A DNA stretch of 52,891 bases from Gymnopilus junonius (GCA_015501075.1 JADNYJ010000240.1:1-52891), one strand, 5' to 3'; counted from the stretch's first letter, positions 33,640 to 45,489 are shown. Notes: generated by a model not told the origin, from the sequence alone. Translations and numbers: made by a program.

Positions 33640-34790
33640 CATAGCATATTGTAGCATCTGCATGGGTGGCACTAGCATCGGCTAGCATGCCAGCATTCTG
33701 GAGCGCTATGTAGCACACAGTAGACTATTTATAGTGTTACCTGGTATCTCCACAGCAGCAATCAACAACTTTCCCTCTCTAAGTTTGACATTTCTTAGGT
33801 ACCTTGGAAGAGATTCTCATACGATGTGCTCGACTGTATTTTTAGATGCCTGAAACAGGTCTGAAAATGTGGAATGAGAACAAGCAGCTAGGAGTGGTGT
33901 CATTTCCTATGCCCAATGCAGGTTTGTGGGAAGAACGTCCTCAGGTCCAGTGTCTTTGAGGATGCTATTCCCACAAATTTCCAGCTGATTTTCAATGAAG
34001 TTATGTGCATTGCGCGACATGTCAAAGTCAGATGATGCACGTGAATGATCAAAGCCCCACATTGCCAAAGTACATAATGTGAAGTCATTGATCCAACTTC
34101 ATCAAATTGACTTCTTTCTTCCCCAAATCGCCCCTGGCTCTGTAGACCCGATCCCTTGCAGCATCTGACTGGAAGGCCATGAGCGGTATCAGGTATGTTC
34201 CCAAAGCCCTCCCCTCATTATTCAGCAGCTAATAGAACCCAGCAGCTGACAAAGCACAGATGCGAAGACCTGTCAGTCCAGCATCCTTCCAGCCAGCTCC
34301 CAGGACACGCAGTGGAGTGGCCAAGGTGAAAGATGCATTTGGTGATGGCAAAGACCATGGTGCATACTGTTGTATTGTATTACATGTCTTCTTGACTAAC
34401 TTTCTTTCTTTAGGCTCCCTGCTCTGCAGACCACTGTACTCAGACAAGGCAATGCATACCCTTAGCTTAGGACCTCCTGAGTAGATACCATGCATGTATA
34501 TTAGACAGACAAAATAAATTCATTTCCATTTTCATACAATTTTATCAAGGGAACCAATGACAATGCGCCCCAACCAGTGAGCCGACAATCAGGTACAATC
34601 TGTCAGACCTGTGAGATGGATCTACGCGAGCACTACGTAGCACTTGCAGGATGCTCAGTAGCACTCAGTAGCACTCTGTAGCATCAGGAACAGACTATGT
34701 AGCATTGGCAGGCTGCTAAATAAAGGGTACCCTTTGCTACAACACTATGATGCTATGTAGCAGTTCTTAGTGCTCCTGACCCACATCACA
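33640..34790. repeat. Region with clustered GTAGCA/TGCTAC motifs
   Basis: At least six GTAGCA motifs occur in 34620-34770, and more (with AGCAT variants) at 33650-33720, just upstream of the peptidase start. No gene is recognisable between. The arrangement, motif clusters at both ends of about 1.1 kb, suggests a degenerate transposon, but I could not align clean inverted ends. Confidence 0.35.
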
Positions 34791-34945
34791 GTTTGCTGAT
34801 GTTGAAGCGATATCTTGCAGAGTGATTACTGCTGAAGCTGGTGATGTAGAATCGTCTGATGCCATGACGTGCCTGGAAGAATGCAATCCCATGAAATGAG
34901 AGAGGTGATGGAGAGATAAAGGCCAAAGGAAGGCCAGCTCTGCAG

Positions 34946-36450
34946 ATACTATCACGTGAAATGCAATGCAAAAGTTACCAGAAGTGCAAAAATGGGTCTA
35001 GGACTATGTAAAGTTCATATTTTCTGATAGAAATTTGTGCATTGGATAGCTATTAACCTAAGCTTTACAACGGTGGTTTTTTTGTGATGAAAACACCAGC
35101 CAATTCTGAGGTAACTCCCAATCAGTGCAAATTTATCAATTCTGACAAAGTGTAAGTGTTGCAAAACACGGGTTCAATGCTAGCTCTGGCCAAAAAAAAG
35201 GCTGGAGCTCATTTCTTTTATCTTAAATAGAACAAATCCTTGTTTTTGGGTGAAAGGCACATAAATTGAGGTCATAAAATGCAAAACTTCTTCTGAGTGT
35301 GACGAATGGTCAATCTGAGATCAAACTCAAATCAAACTCCGCCAGAATCAACAAATGCATGTCACGTTGCGTTTTGTTTAATTTCTGAACAGCTTGGCTT
35401 GCCACGCTCTCTCCTCCTCCGGGCGCTGGCCCGCTCGCCATGGAGCAGCCCGAGCTCAGTGAGGCCAATGACGACAAGGTCGAACAGCTCATTGATGAGG
35501 GCTGCAGGCATCTTCGAGCATTGACGGACCTTCTAGAATGCATAATGACTTTTTTCAGCAACAATCCTGACAAGAAAATGGATTGCCTCTATGAAGGCAT
35601 ATTCCGTCGACGCCATTGGTTAGATGACAGCGTCATACTGACAGCTTCAACATTCACTTTGCATGAACTTCCAACCATGTCAAACACTGTGCTTGACAGT
35701 GACACACAGGCCCAGGTGGCTCGTGATCCAACTCTTTCTCATATGTCGTCACATGCCAGCACCTCTGCAGTAACACCACTTCACGCACCTGCTTTCCATC
35801 CTGTATATAATCAACAATCTTCTGTATATTCTCTCACTCCTGGCTTTAATCCCCAGCTGTATGCACCATATAATTTTTATTACCCTAATCACTGATTTAA
35901 ATCTTATTTGTCACATATTTACTGATACATAGAAGGAATGTACAGACCTAGATAGTCCAAATGTACTAATGTGTTGCGAGATGAAGAGGTAGTGGAAGTT
36001 GGCTTGGACCTGATGTCGCTGCTGAGCACAAGAAAGGAATGCCGAGCGGGATTCGAAAAAACTTGTGACCAGCTGTGACTCTTTTTTTGCACTTCTCGTT
36101 TTTTGGTTCCAGACAATGCTCCTCTGCATCCCCAAGGGAGAAAATTGGAGGAATGGTTGTTTTATACTACTCAAAGCGATGTACAAATTTTCAAAGTGCA
36201 ATCTTCAAAATTGCCTGACTTATAAACTGATTAGTGTTCTAAATTCTAGTGTAAGCAACATGCATGCTACTCGGAAGTAAATTGGCAAGGTTTAAACGAA
36301 TCCTTTTTCAATAAAATTTATATCACTGTAAAGCTTAGATTAAGGGGCATTTAGATCACAAATTTTTGTAGAGATTGGTGCAATTCTCGTGGTCCTAGAC
36401 CCATTTTTGCACTTCTGGTAACTTTTGCATTGCATTTCATGTGATAGTAT
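34946..36450. mobile_element. 1.5-kb inverted-repeat element carrying an ORF
   Basis: ATACTATCACGTGAAATGCA at 34946 and its near-complement ending at 36450 begin inverted repeats of about 58 bp. CAG flanks both ends (34943-34945 and 36451-36453), consistent with a 3-bp target duplication as made by PIF/Harbinger-type transposases. Inside is an ORF (35440-35895) with no transposase motif, so the element is probably non-autonomous. Confidence 0.75.
35440..35895 (+). CDS. Uncharacterised ORF inside the 1.5-kb element
   Basis: 151 codons from ATG 35440 to TGA 35893. The N-terminal half is acidic and helical (EANDDKVEQLIDEGC, RHLRALTDLLECIM). The C-terminal half is rich in Ser, Thr, Pro, Gln and Tyr and ends NPQLYAPYNFYYPNH, a low-complexity aromatic tail. 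No zinc finger, signal peptide or catalytic motif is seen. A frame starting upstream at 35306 suggests a leader exon. It may be element cargo or the remains of an accessory protein. I do not recognise it. Confidence 0.4.
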   Translation: MEQPELSEANDDKVEQLIDEGCRHLRALTDLLECIMTFFSNNPDKKMDCLYEGIFRRRHWLDDSVILTASTFTLHELPTMSNTVLDSDTQAQVARDPTLSHMSSHASTSAVTPLHAPAFHPVYNQQSSVYSLTPGFNPQLYAPYNFYYPNH

Positions 36451-37298
36451 CAGGAAGGAATAAGGAAAATGGATGACTTCCCGCAGCATTTAGAAACATA
36501 GATTATTTTCTAAATCATGTTAAGCGACATCAGCCGAGTTGCCATATACCATATGGGGTGTCTGACAAAGATCACTCCACAGTTGCACCCTCTTCTAGAT
36601 TTTATTCTGGACGAGGCCTCTACCACCCTCTTCCAGATGCAAAACGCGTTCTAAACATGGAGTTAACTCTCTTTTTGGTGTTCGACAATGTCATCGGCAA
36701 CCATCCCTCGCTTAGCCTACCCACTCTATACTGGTAACCATGCATCCGCTCTCCCTCTCATCCCCAATGCCTTCAGCAAGCCCTCCCTTCATGGAGTCGG
36801 CCGTAATGCGATAGCATGTGGAATTTGCAGGGTCTGCAAGGGTCTCTGTGGTTCGCAATATGATGGAATGATGAAAAAGAGGCAGTAATATTGCGATATC
36901 GAGGGGAAAAGATCACAGATGGTCCAGTGTGTCTAGCTGTCCAACTGGCTGGACAACTGCCTTGATTCTTAACACCTCGTGAGTGGAGGAAATCCGTCTT
37001 TTTCACCTGAAAATTTCAACTTTAACCTTTTCTTCCCCATTTTACGCGACCTCCCAGTGTGATTTCACCATCTGCTATCAAAAAGATCACCTTCATTCAC
37101 TTCAATTTCGGTTTTATCTTTGGAAATGACCACATCGCAAGACGGGTAGACGGTAGCGATGGAAAATATGGCCATTAATGCAGTTGAGGTGGAGGGATAA
37201 AAGCCAGCATGTGTTCAATTTTTTCCTTAGTTCCTCCCAACTTCAGGGTGTAACACCACTTCTAAAGTTGACGCATCTGCATCTATTCTTTCCTCGAC

Positions 37299-39377
37299 AT
37301 GTCTGAGCCTTCGAAATCCCTGTTTCCTCAATACTTCACCAATGTCAATGGTGCCAAGTACTGCTGTTCGAGTGCCGATGCGCAATGGCTCCCTGTTCAA
37401 GCCCATTTTCAAAGTGGGCCACCTCAGGTCAGTAACGTTTCTCAATGACATTTGAACCCTTGACTTATCCTTAGCATTCAGGTTGCTGGTATGCCTGGCA
37501 ACTTCAACGGACCAGTCCCAGGTACAGGCATAGGCTATTTTGCAGATGTTTGTCTAACCTTTCATTTCTACATTCCATTTTATCTGACTTAAATTTCTCT
37601 GAATCCAGTCACACAATGAGCTGGCATTTCCATCTAATGCCCCTTACCATGCTAATGGAGGGTCTATGGTGGGTCATTTCAATGAATTTTTCTTATATTC
37701 TTACCAAATGATGTCTCATTAGAATGTGGACTATAACCTTGGTCCAACTGGACGCCGTCTTCCTGTGCCTCCTGCCATTGATCCGAGCACCATCCCCCTT
37801 CCCGATGATGATGATGATGATGACGAGCTCCCCCCAGTGCACAAGATATTTCAGACCATGGCTCGACCTGTTTCAAAGGTTGCCGGTTCGCGTCGCCCTC
37901 AGCTTTCGGAAAAAGCAAAGGGCAAGCAGAGAGCAGTTGATCCATCCGTCACCTCAGGCTCCACCTTGAAACGGAAGGCTTCGACTCCTCTTTCGGCCCC
38001 AGCTGACACTATTAAGAGGCCCAAGGGTCATTCTGCTGGTGCGGCCAATTACTCAGGCGAAGACCTTGATGCACTGTTCGACATTCTGGAAGAGTCTCTC
38101 CCTCTCGGAGGCCATGCTTGGAACTCTGCTACCGATGAGTTCAATGCCTGGGCAGAGGAAAATGAGTGCCCTACTCAGACTGCAAAGTCACTCGAGCTCA
38201 AGTTCAAGCAGGTGCGCGATTTTTTTCCTTTCTTTGACAGCATCCCATCTCTAACTGTAATATATAATAGCTCATCAAAACCTCGAAGCCAACCGGTGAT
38301 GCTGAGTGCCCACCACATGTGCTACGGGCTCATGAAATTGATGAACTCATGAATGAGAAGGCCGGCTCTCGTGATTTAGACAACGAAGATATCATTGATG
38401 CCAACAATGTCATCGAAGTCTCCGATACTGAGGAGAAAACCAAGGAGAAGAAGGCCATGAAGACAGCAACAAAGAAGGTTCATGTCAAGAAAGAGAAGGA
38501 GGATGGTCCAGTAGCTCGCTGACTTCCAGCAGACCGCATTCAACCCCGTGTTCCATGCAACTCCGGCCAAGAACTCTTGTCCAATATCTCCTCTGCCCTT
38601 GATCCTCGCACTCGATTCGCACGTAATGAGGAGAATGCACTCACTGCCTTGCAGTCCCAGCAGATTTTTCAACTGAATGGCCAGCTCCATGAGACTCAGC
38701 GGCAGCTCGAGGGCCTTCGTTTGCAACTTTCAGATGCAGAACGTAGATGCAATGCAGCGGAACGGTGAGCTGATCATGCAGAGCTGGTGGGCATGCTCAG
38801 TCCCACTCCTGGTGACCGTCACCATGGCCGTGCTCCTCCTCCTGCCAGTCCTATAAGGACTCAGCCTCGACAGCGCCAACCCCATTACCGTCAGGACATT
38901 TATTACAAAGATGGTCATATGGTCCGCTGGGTAGGGGGTTCTTCTGATGATGAAGAGGATTACACCAATGACAGTCCTGGGACTCGCCATGTCACGAGTT
39001 CTACTCCAGTCAATTGGCCAACACCTCCAGGCTACATTCCTTGCCATCGCTCATTCTCTTCTCCTCAGATCTGCGCTCCTTCTCCATTCCATGCAGCTGA
39101 GCCTGCATCTCCTCACATCCGGCCTCCATCACCATTTCGATCTGCAGCATCCAGCCTCAACAATATGTTGGATCCTTCGTCATCTTGTTCGCATTCCACA
39201 GTCTTGTCTTTAAATGACAATGCAGGGTTCAACATCCACGTTGCACCGCATGCTGGACCCTCTTCGTCCATCTCTGTTCTTATCTCCCCTGCACGTCGAC
39301 GGGATCTGGAGGACACTGACAGCGCTTCTGTGAACAAGGCTCTTGAGCACTCAAAACCGGATGACTATGATATATAA
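37299..39377 (+). pseudogene. Harbinger accessory protein (Myb/SANT-like, DUF6818-type)
   Basis: Exon 1 from ATG 37299 to 37427, then introns at 37428-37481, about 37522-37608, 37669-37722 and 38212-38270. Exons 4 and 5 encode an Asp-rich tract (seven Asp, about 37805), a basic segment, and the domain YSGEDLDALFDILEESLPLG, AWNSATDEFNAWAEEN and ECPPHVLRAHEIDELMNEKAG. This resembles the Myb-like or DUF6818 domain of basidiomycete Harbinger partners, which help bind DNA or import the transposase. A Gln-rich helix (about 38650-38765) and a Ser/Pro-rich tail follow, ending at TAA 39375. In-frame TGA codons at 38520 and 38766 interrupt it; both read naturally as Arg (CGA) in the surrounding protein. 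The exon 2-3 junction is out of phase by eye. Confidence 0.75.
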
Positions 39378-39594
39378 TACTTTTACATTTGATACCAATA
39401 GTCTCCTTTCTTTCTTTAATCTTCTTCTTTTCAAGTCATCATATTGTTGTTGTTAAACTTCTCTCCATAATTCGTGATCCTTCTGCTTCTATGCTTCTTT
39501 TCTTTATCATATTAAATAATAGTGATTCTTACAGAGTCATGTCATATACCACACTATAGTTCAAGTCCAATATACACTTTAATGCATGAAGAAA

Positions 39595-40973
39595 CTAGCC
39601 ATCGGCTGCTACCATGTAAAACCGCCTCACATGATCATTCTTCTGTTGATCTGAAAACAAAATCTTCTCGAAATCAAGCCATATCTTCTCTTCTTCATCC
39701 CATACATCTTTGTAGACAGTCCAAATTTGATTATGTCCAACAGACCTGGTTCAGAGATTGAACAAATGGGCAATGCATTCAATAAGATCTCCTTGAAGGT
39801 TGTCATAAGCAATTGGTAGAGGGACATGTAAATGTCCGAAAGTGCCTTGAAGCGCACGCATGCCCCACTCTGCTGTCTGGCGATAGGATAAAAGTTGTCG
39901 ATCAAAATTCATTAGCACTTCTCTCTGCGCTATGTTACCTGGTAGCCGTGCACCTTCTTTTATTGGTGCTCGGATTTTACCTGCAATCTGATCAGTACCC
40001 CGAGGAAATGCTGTATCTGTCACAAGATAATATCCTTCTGGAGTTCTGGTACGCAACTTCTCATAAAGTGGCTTAGCAACTCGGGAGTCATGCCAGCTGC
40101 CAGGTGCATTGAGATTGCACCCCATAATAACACCTGGTCAATAAAATGTCTCCATTAGCGATAAATGCCATAGTCAGAGTATTAAAGCATACCATCAGCC
40201 CCAAAAGCGAAGACACAGCTCACAAAGTATTCATGTAGCCAACCATTGAATGTAGCATTTTTGATCTCCTGGTCCTTTGAGGTTTGGACTGGGATGTTAA
40301 GGCCATCCATGCTCCCAAATGCTCCATCCAACAGCGGATGACGTTCAACAATCAAACTATTGTTTTCTTGAAATTCGTCACCAGAGGGCCACCTAATCTT
40401 CGCCTTGTCCATTTTGCGCAGGGTCGCCAGGAGAATTTTCATCGCAAATTGAATGTAACGAGAAACAGTCGACGGAATGATGGCAAAGATTTTGCACAAG
40501 GTTATCTCGATCATGGTTGAATTGAGGAAGTGGAGAACAAGGCCGAGAGCACCGGAAGCATCTAGAGATCGATGGGAAAGGCAGGGAACGGAAGTACTGG
40601 GGACGTCCCGACGAGGAATTGGAGATGCATCCCACAAATCCTCAAAACCACCATCTAGGATCTCCATAAATGTCTTGACATCAAAGCCCATTGTAGTAAT
40701 GAAGGCGCGGTTATTTTGTCCATAGAAAAGCCTTTGCCATGGTGTGTCAAGGCAAGGATTTGGGAGTAGATCGGGGCGAATGAGGTAAAGATGGTTTTCG
40801 AAATGGTACTGGGCTTGCAATTGGCGTGCTTCTTCCAGTCCAAGGGCAATGATCGCAGTACATGTGATGACATCATCTTCAAATTCAGCATCTTCGAATG
40901 CCTGCCTCTCCGCAGCGAGGATGGATTGCAGGAACACAAGAAACTCCTCCTCTTGCTCATCGGAGTCGTCCAT
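39595..40973 (-). pseudogene. Harbinger DDE transposase with one TGA
   Basis: ATG 40973 starts an acidic N-terminus (MDDSDEQEEEF). Exon 1 ends at 40193, a 59-bp intron spans 40134-40192, and exon 2 ends at TAG 39595-39597, totalling 439 residues. The family DDE triad is visible: GSMDGLNIPV (about 40315), VTDTAFPRGTD (about 40015) and AEWGMRALQ (about 39860). Upstream, a helix-turn-helix-like stretch (TLCKIFAIIPSTVSRYIQFA) fits the family's DNA-binding part. An in-frame TGA at 39751-39753 separates AHLFNL from TRSVGHNQIWTVY, where Arg is expected. It nicks and integrates the Harbinger element when intact. Confidence 0.88.
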
Positions 40974-41112
40974 GATGGCTGATATAAATAACGAGCGGTG
41001 ATCTAGAATTCTAAACCATATGAAATGGGTTACGGTTTAGAAACCTATTTCTAAATAATTTCTAATTCGGTAAAAATAAGGTTTAGAAAATAATCTAGGT
41101 TTCTAAATCCAG

Positions 41113-41717
41113 CAGAAAGGCTGCCAATCTTGCACCGTTATCTCCCATCATATGCTTGGGTACTTATACATCCATATTTGATGGGAGAAGGAAGTCAGCC
41201 GGAGGGTATATGGCACCATTTCCACGAATTTCGGAAACATGTGAAGCGCTTGCGGCTTTGATGCAATGGGCGCAACTGAAAGACGGAGAGTAGTTCATTG
41301 ATTAGGAGCCTTGAATCTATAAGACAATATACAAATTTACCTTTTTATTCAACAGGGATTAATGCATACTCTCGAGAAGTCCCTCGACGCGTCAGGAAAA
41401 AGGGCAAATGCCGAGGAAAATCGAGTTGAGGAAAGGTACATGGCACAGCCACGCGCAAATCTCGGTCCGTGGCCCAGGCGCGCGGATCATTTGAGATTAA
41501 GTTCGGCTTCTAACATTCAAACAAAACCCCTCAACATATGTACAATCTCCCTCAAGGCAAAAGCATAGTTGACTATATTATGTTACAAACTGGACTTGGA
41601 GGCGACTATGCATTCATGAATTAAAATTTTCGTTTCCGAACATTTAACGAAATTTGCAAAGCATGAAGTCGCTTCTTGGTTATGTTTCCCCGCCCATCCG
41701 TCCTCTCCCTCCACCGT
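41113..41717. other. Intergenic, no gene seen
   Basis: This interval holds one chance frame (41362-41568, plus) without recognisable content. It lies between the Harbinger element and the 3' end of the first secreted-protein gene. Confidence 0.4.
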
Positions 41718-42185
41718 TTAATCGCAAAAAATGCCGTAGCTGTTCCAAGTAGCAATGTTGGTAAAAACACAGATTCCGCCGGTATCAGTATTCAATCTTT
41801 GAGTAACACCACCTTGCTGATTGGCTTGTGGATACAAGCTCACATGGCAATTACCAGCGGTCTCGGTGATGACAATGGACGCTTGAGCTGGGTGAAGTCG
41901 CCTTTGCAAGATTGTCCTGGAGCCAGAGAGCAAGAGATTGTTGTGCCCGTTCCACATGCTGAAAAAAAGAGACAAGTTTCGTTAGCTGTCTGTCATGTAT
42001 ACTGTGTGCACTCGATCCAGAGTAATACAATGATGAAATCTCACCTTGACCGGCCGGGGCAACGTTGAAAGCAATTGGTCTAACTTGACGAGCGGCGAGG
42101 CTTTGGACATCGTCTATTGCAACGGCTGCTCCATTGCCCGGTTGACAAAGACGCAGATGGCGAGGGCGGCGAGGTTAATAAACAT
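41718..42185 (-). pseudogene. Small secreted cysteine-rich protein, copy A (frameshifted)
   Basis: Paralogue of the gene at 43174-43632 with the same layout: signal-peptide exon, one intron ending in a T-run and CAG, and a second exon. Two single-base losses are visible by comparison. One lies just after the signal peptide (GG instead of GGG, near 42130). The other is early in exon 2 (one C short, near 41893). Remaining conserved blocks include CGTGTTISC, NCHVSLYPQ and WNSYGIFCD before TAA at 41718. The cysteine pattern matches copy B. Both losses are in short homopolymers, so they could be assembly errors. Confidence 0.7.
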
Positions 42186-42213
42186 CTTTGTAGTGAGTTG
42201 TAGAGCAGTTGAA

Positions 42214-42258
42214 AACTTGGCACTGACTGACCCTTATCGAAACGCGGTTCCTTTTATG
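42214..42258 (-). promoter_or_regulatory. Core promoter of secreted protein copy A
   Basis: On the minus strand a TATA-like CATAAAAGG (42250-42258) lies about 70 bp before the ATG. GTCAGTGCCAAGTT (42214-42227) lies between the TATA box and the start. The same two elements in the same order precede copy B. Confidence 0.5.
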
Positions 42259-42259
42259 C

Positions 42260-43173
42260 CCAAAAAATTCTTTCAAGCCTACTGATATTTTCAAAAGGTC
42301 TCCTATTTTTTTGGTGATCTTGCAAACAGTAAGCAAGCACGTACTACGTAGTCTACAAATAGAGTAGTACATATGGTCAGCTGGTACAGCAATTTTTATA
42401 AATCCGGTGGTCAAGCCTTCAGTTCTTTAGATAAAGAGAATCAATTAGAGAATAAAATTACTGAACATAATTCATATCAGTTGAAATATTTTCAGAGTTT
42501 TCCAAGGATGTGGAGGACAGTCGGGCAGTGACCGAGTGAGTAAAATGCAAATTTATGTTTAGTGTAAGTGCTTGGTTCCCCGTCGGATACCGCATTCTTA
42601 ATACTTATAAACGCTTCCCTTGGAGCTTAGCCGATAACTCTGGAAATCAGTACACGGTGTTCTAACATAGGTAGGCAGGTAACCGGTGACGTCGCGATCC
42701 GGCTACTCATGGGCACTATAGCTCCTTTTACATTCGTCATAGACCAATTATCTTACGATAATTTACACCTCCTACCCCTCCTCCCACTAGAATTACCCGG
42801 AGATGAAATTAAACCGTGAGGTGGGTTCTGTCAGCAATAATATACTCACGGAATTTAAGGCTCCAGCTCCAGGCCAGAGAGATGGACACCAACAGCCAAC
42901 GACCGAATCAAATATTTCCCTTCATGCTTGGGCTTTTTGATGATAATTACTGGTCGCCATCAGTATCACTTATATGTAAAGCTGCTGGGTGCGAAAACGT
43001 GGTTGGTTATATTGTATAAATAAATTTGTGCAGTAGACGAAGGACTTGGAGGCAACTATGGACTGATGAACAAAGACCTGCTAAGGGGGGCTTCCCCATA
43101 TTCCTGCAGGTTGAAAGACACAGTCGCTGCTTAAATATTCCCGCCCATCCATCCACTCATCTGCATTGGTCGA
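42260..43173. other. Intergenic between the secreted-protein paralogues
   Basis: AT-rich DNA. A plus-strand frame at 42816-43019 has no recognisable features. No RNA gene or repeat is seen. Confidence 0.4.
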
Positions 43174-43632
43174 TTAGTCACAGAAGATACCGTAGCTCTT
43201 CCAAGTAGCGACGTTGGTGAAAACGCAAGTGCCGGTCGTATCCGTGTCCAACCTCTGCGAAACGCCGCCTCCTTGATTGCTTTGAGGATACAAGCTGACA
43301 TGGCAATTACCATGAGCAGTGGTGACGACAACGGACGCTTGAGCGGGGCTGAAGTTGCCCTTGCATGACTGTCCTGGAGCTAGAACGCAAGTGATGGTCG
43401 TGCCGGTTCCGCACGCTGAAAAAAAAAAAGGGACATGACAAGCCGTTAGCTGCCAAGTCGACCGTGATATACAATGACGAAGGCTACCTTTACCAGCCAC
43501 GGCGACGTTAAACGCAACGGGTGCGGATTGACGAGCGACGAGGCCTTCGAGCTCATTTCCAGCAACGGCGGCTCCCATCGCCTGGTTGGCGAAGAAGTAG
43601 ATAGCGAGGGCAGTGATGCTGGTGAACTTCAT
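43174..43632 (-). CDS. Small secreted cysteine-rich protein, copy B
   Basis: The ATG at 43632 starts a signal peptide (MKFTSITALAIYFFANQAMG) in a 126-residue protein. Exon 1 is 43494-43632, the intron 43416-43493 (long T-run before CAG) and exon 2 43174-43415. The mature part has six cysteines: in CGTGTTITC (two), QSCKGNF, GNCHVSLYP, TGTCVFTN and YGIFCD. The polybasic, aromatic and lectin motifs I can recognise are absent, and the spacing does not fit hydrophobins. It is probably exported, with disulfides stabilising a small beta-rich fold. The function is unknown; a surface, defence or effector role is possible. The upstream ORF extension lacks an ATG and overlaps the promoter, so 43632 is chosen. 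Confidence 0.8.
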   Translation of the reverse strand: MKFTSITALAIYFFANQAMGAAVAGNELEGLVARQSAPVAFNVAVAGKGSLRHCISRSTWQLTACHVPFFFSACGTGTTITCVLAPGQSCKGNFSPAQASVVVTTAHGNCHVSLYPQSNQGGGVSQRLDTDTTGTCVFTNVATWKSYGIFCD

Positions 43633-43656
43633 GTTTGTAGGGCACTTGTTGTTGGA

Positions 43657-43700
43657 ACTTGGCACTGACCAACTCTGCTCAAAAACATGGTCCTTATATA
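43657..43700 (-). promoter_or_regulatory. Core promoter of secreted protein copy B
   Basis: TATATAAGG (43692-43700, minus strand) lies about 60 bp before the ATG. GTCAGTGCCAAGTT (43657-43670 with its flank) is shared with copy A. The conservation of an untranslated motif in both copies suggests a transcription start or regulator site. Confidence 0.55.
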
Positions 43701-45417
43701 CCTAAGACGTCCCTCTCAATTCCGAAAAGGATACACCGCAACCTTGCGTGTTCTTTACCCTATGATCATGCATGGAGTAAGCAAGTACACACCAGAGGTA
43801 AGTTTCGCGCAGCGGCCATCGGCTGACACCACACTAATTTCCGCCAGTTGTACGGCTATCCACGGGATAATCGACCTGGTTTGTGCCACCCTGAAAGTCG
43901 CGGATGTATTCTTCGGGCGAGCGCATCCCAATTTCATTGAGAAAATCAAATCGGTCCATTTTGGCAGAACCATAATGGAACGCCTTCCTATGTGCGAAGA
44001 AGATTCTCTGCACTTCTACAAGTGGGAAATGGGCATCATTCCACAATGACGCCTAACACGAACCTTGTTCTTGAAATCATTCCATGTCTTTTCCACTCCT
44101 CATTTTGTCTGTGCTTCTCGCTTGACAGGCCCTCATAGTTCAAACGGGGGAGCGAAAAGTGCGGATTTTCCGCACATTACTACCGTAAGGAGATGCAGCT
44201 TCCCTTTATTGTCACGAATACCGAGTTTAGGATCTGTCAAAGAGTTAGATTATGGGAATGGCTTCAAATACAAAGCACAGGTACACTTTTCCATAAAGCA
44301 GGGTTTTGCTGCGAAGGCGACACTTCACCGATTTTTTTGGGCTGCATGTGTGCAACGTCGAATGTGGGACTCTCCTACAGGGTGATGGCATTTTACGTCG
44401 CTGCTCGCGTCCATGGTCATAAGGTAAGAGTATGGTGGAGCTGGAACGGCCTGAGATTGTCAGTCAGAAAAAAAAAACGGCAAAGCACGGGAACACGTAC
44501 CTGCCAATTCAATTGTTACCTGTATGAACTTTAGAGAACTCCTAGATTTGGCCCAAAGGACTTGGAAGGGGGCGGTATTATCTACAAGGACAAACAAAAT
44601 GGAGTCTTCGGCCGCCACAGGATGCAAGTGGTCGACACTTGACACATCCCCTTCTGCAGTCAATACCCTCCGGAAGCCACCTGAGGGCCAGATGACTTGT
44701 AAAATCAGAAAGTCAACTGATTTGCTCCCCTTAATGAAGTTCTAAGTGTTCATGATCAAACGTTCGCGTTCAGCGAGTCTCTTCGTCTACATCTGAAAAT
44801 AGATTATACGCCATAATCCTATCTTCCCTGGACACTGAAAAGCCACTTTGACGTTCAGTGAGTCAGGAATAAACATGAAAGTTTGCCGACTCACAATCAA
44901 GGGTAAAATTTAAGTACCGAACGCGCTCAATCACCGCCCTGGTGGTGCACGTTTGCTGTGCGTGCCTGAGCTGCATGAGTACGCCGTAGCGGCAGAGTCA
45001 GCTGTAGACATAAACTTCAGGCAAACCATGTAATCTTGATTGCTGGGGTGATGTTATTGTCGTATGCAATGAAAACCAACCCATTGGGAGGACACGGAGT
45101 CTTGATCCGGATGGATGTTAAACAAAACCGGGTTTCCCTGCTCGAAAGCAAGCAGGTGATGAGGAGACCAAGGCTTTGAGAGAGAAGATTTTGAGAGAGA
45201 AGGTTTCATCCAGGAAAACCATAGAACAGGACTGAGTCATTTTAGAGCCATTAAAAAATAAGGAAGGAATGAACCAACTGACATCCTCCGAGTCCAAGGA
45301 AACTGACCAGACGTTTGAGCCTCTTCACGTTCAACTCTATCTACGCTCAAATGACATGACAGCTGAGAGTAAGTACTGCTGAGTCAGGACCTGATGAGTG
45401 GATAAAGGAAAGAATAA
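43701..45417. other. Intergenic, no convincing gene
   Basis: Frames at 43687-44049 (plus), 43834-44046 (minus) and 44193-44534 (plus) overlap and have no recognisable domain. A minus-strand segment reading RSPEEYIRDFQGGTNQVDYP could be a gene fragment but stands alone. I see nothing else that can be supported. Confidence 0.35.
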
Positions 45418-45489
45418 TCTTTGCTAGTGTATCGGTTAGTACACGCGCCTGTCACGCGCGAAAGCTGGGTTCGACTCCCAGGCGAAGAG
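45418..45489 (+). tRNA. tRNA-Asp (anticodon GTC)
   Basis: 72 nt fold into a cloverleaf. The acceptor stem pairs TCTTTGC (45418-45424) with GCGAAGA (45482-45488), with G as discriminator at 45489. The anticodon stem CGCGC/GCGCG encloses loop CTGTCAC, giving GTC. The T-arm contains GGTTCGACTCC (box B), and the D-arm TAGTGTATCGGTTAGTA (box A). No intron. No strong T-run terminator follows immediately. Confidence 0.95.

Larger units (their letters stand above)
36487..41109. mobile_element. PIF/Harbinger DNA transposon, 4.6 kb
   Basis: The left end ATTTAGAAACATAGATTATT (36488 on) matches the inverted right end ATTTAGAAACCTAGATTATT (41108 backwards). CAG flanks both ends (36484-36486 and 41110-41112), a 3-bp duplication typical of the superfamily. 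TTTAGAAA-type motifs repeat in the right subterminal region (40990-41108). Both standard genes are present in convergent orientation: a Myb/SANT-like protein (plus) and a DDE transposase (minus). In-frame TGA codons in both suggest it is inactive. Confidence 0.85.

Noticed and set aside
43174..43632. Hydrophobin
   Set aside because: Hydrophobins need eight cysteines with two CC pairs. This protein has six cysteines and no CC pair.
43834..44046. Minus-strand fragment with RSPEEYIRDFQGGTNQVDYP as a gene
   Set aside because: It is short, has no start context or neighbouring exons that I can join, and overlaps an equally plausible plus-strand frame.
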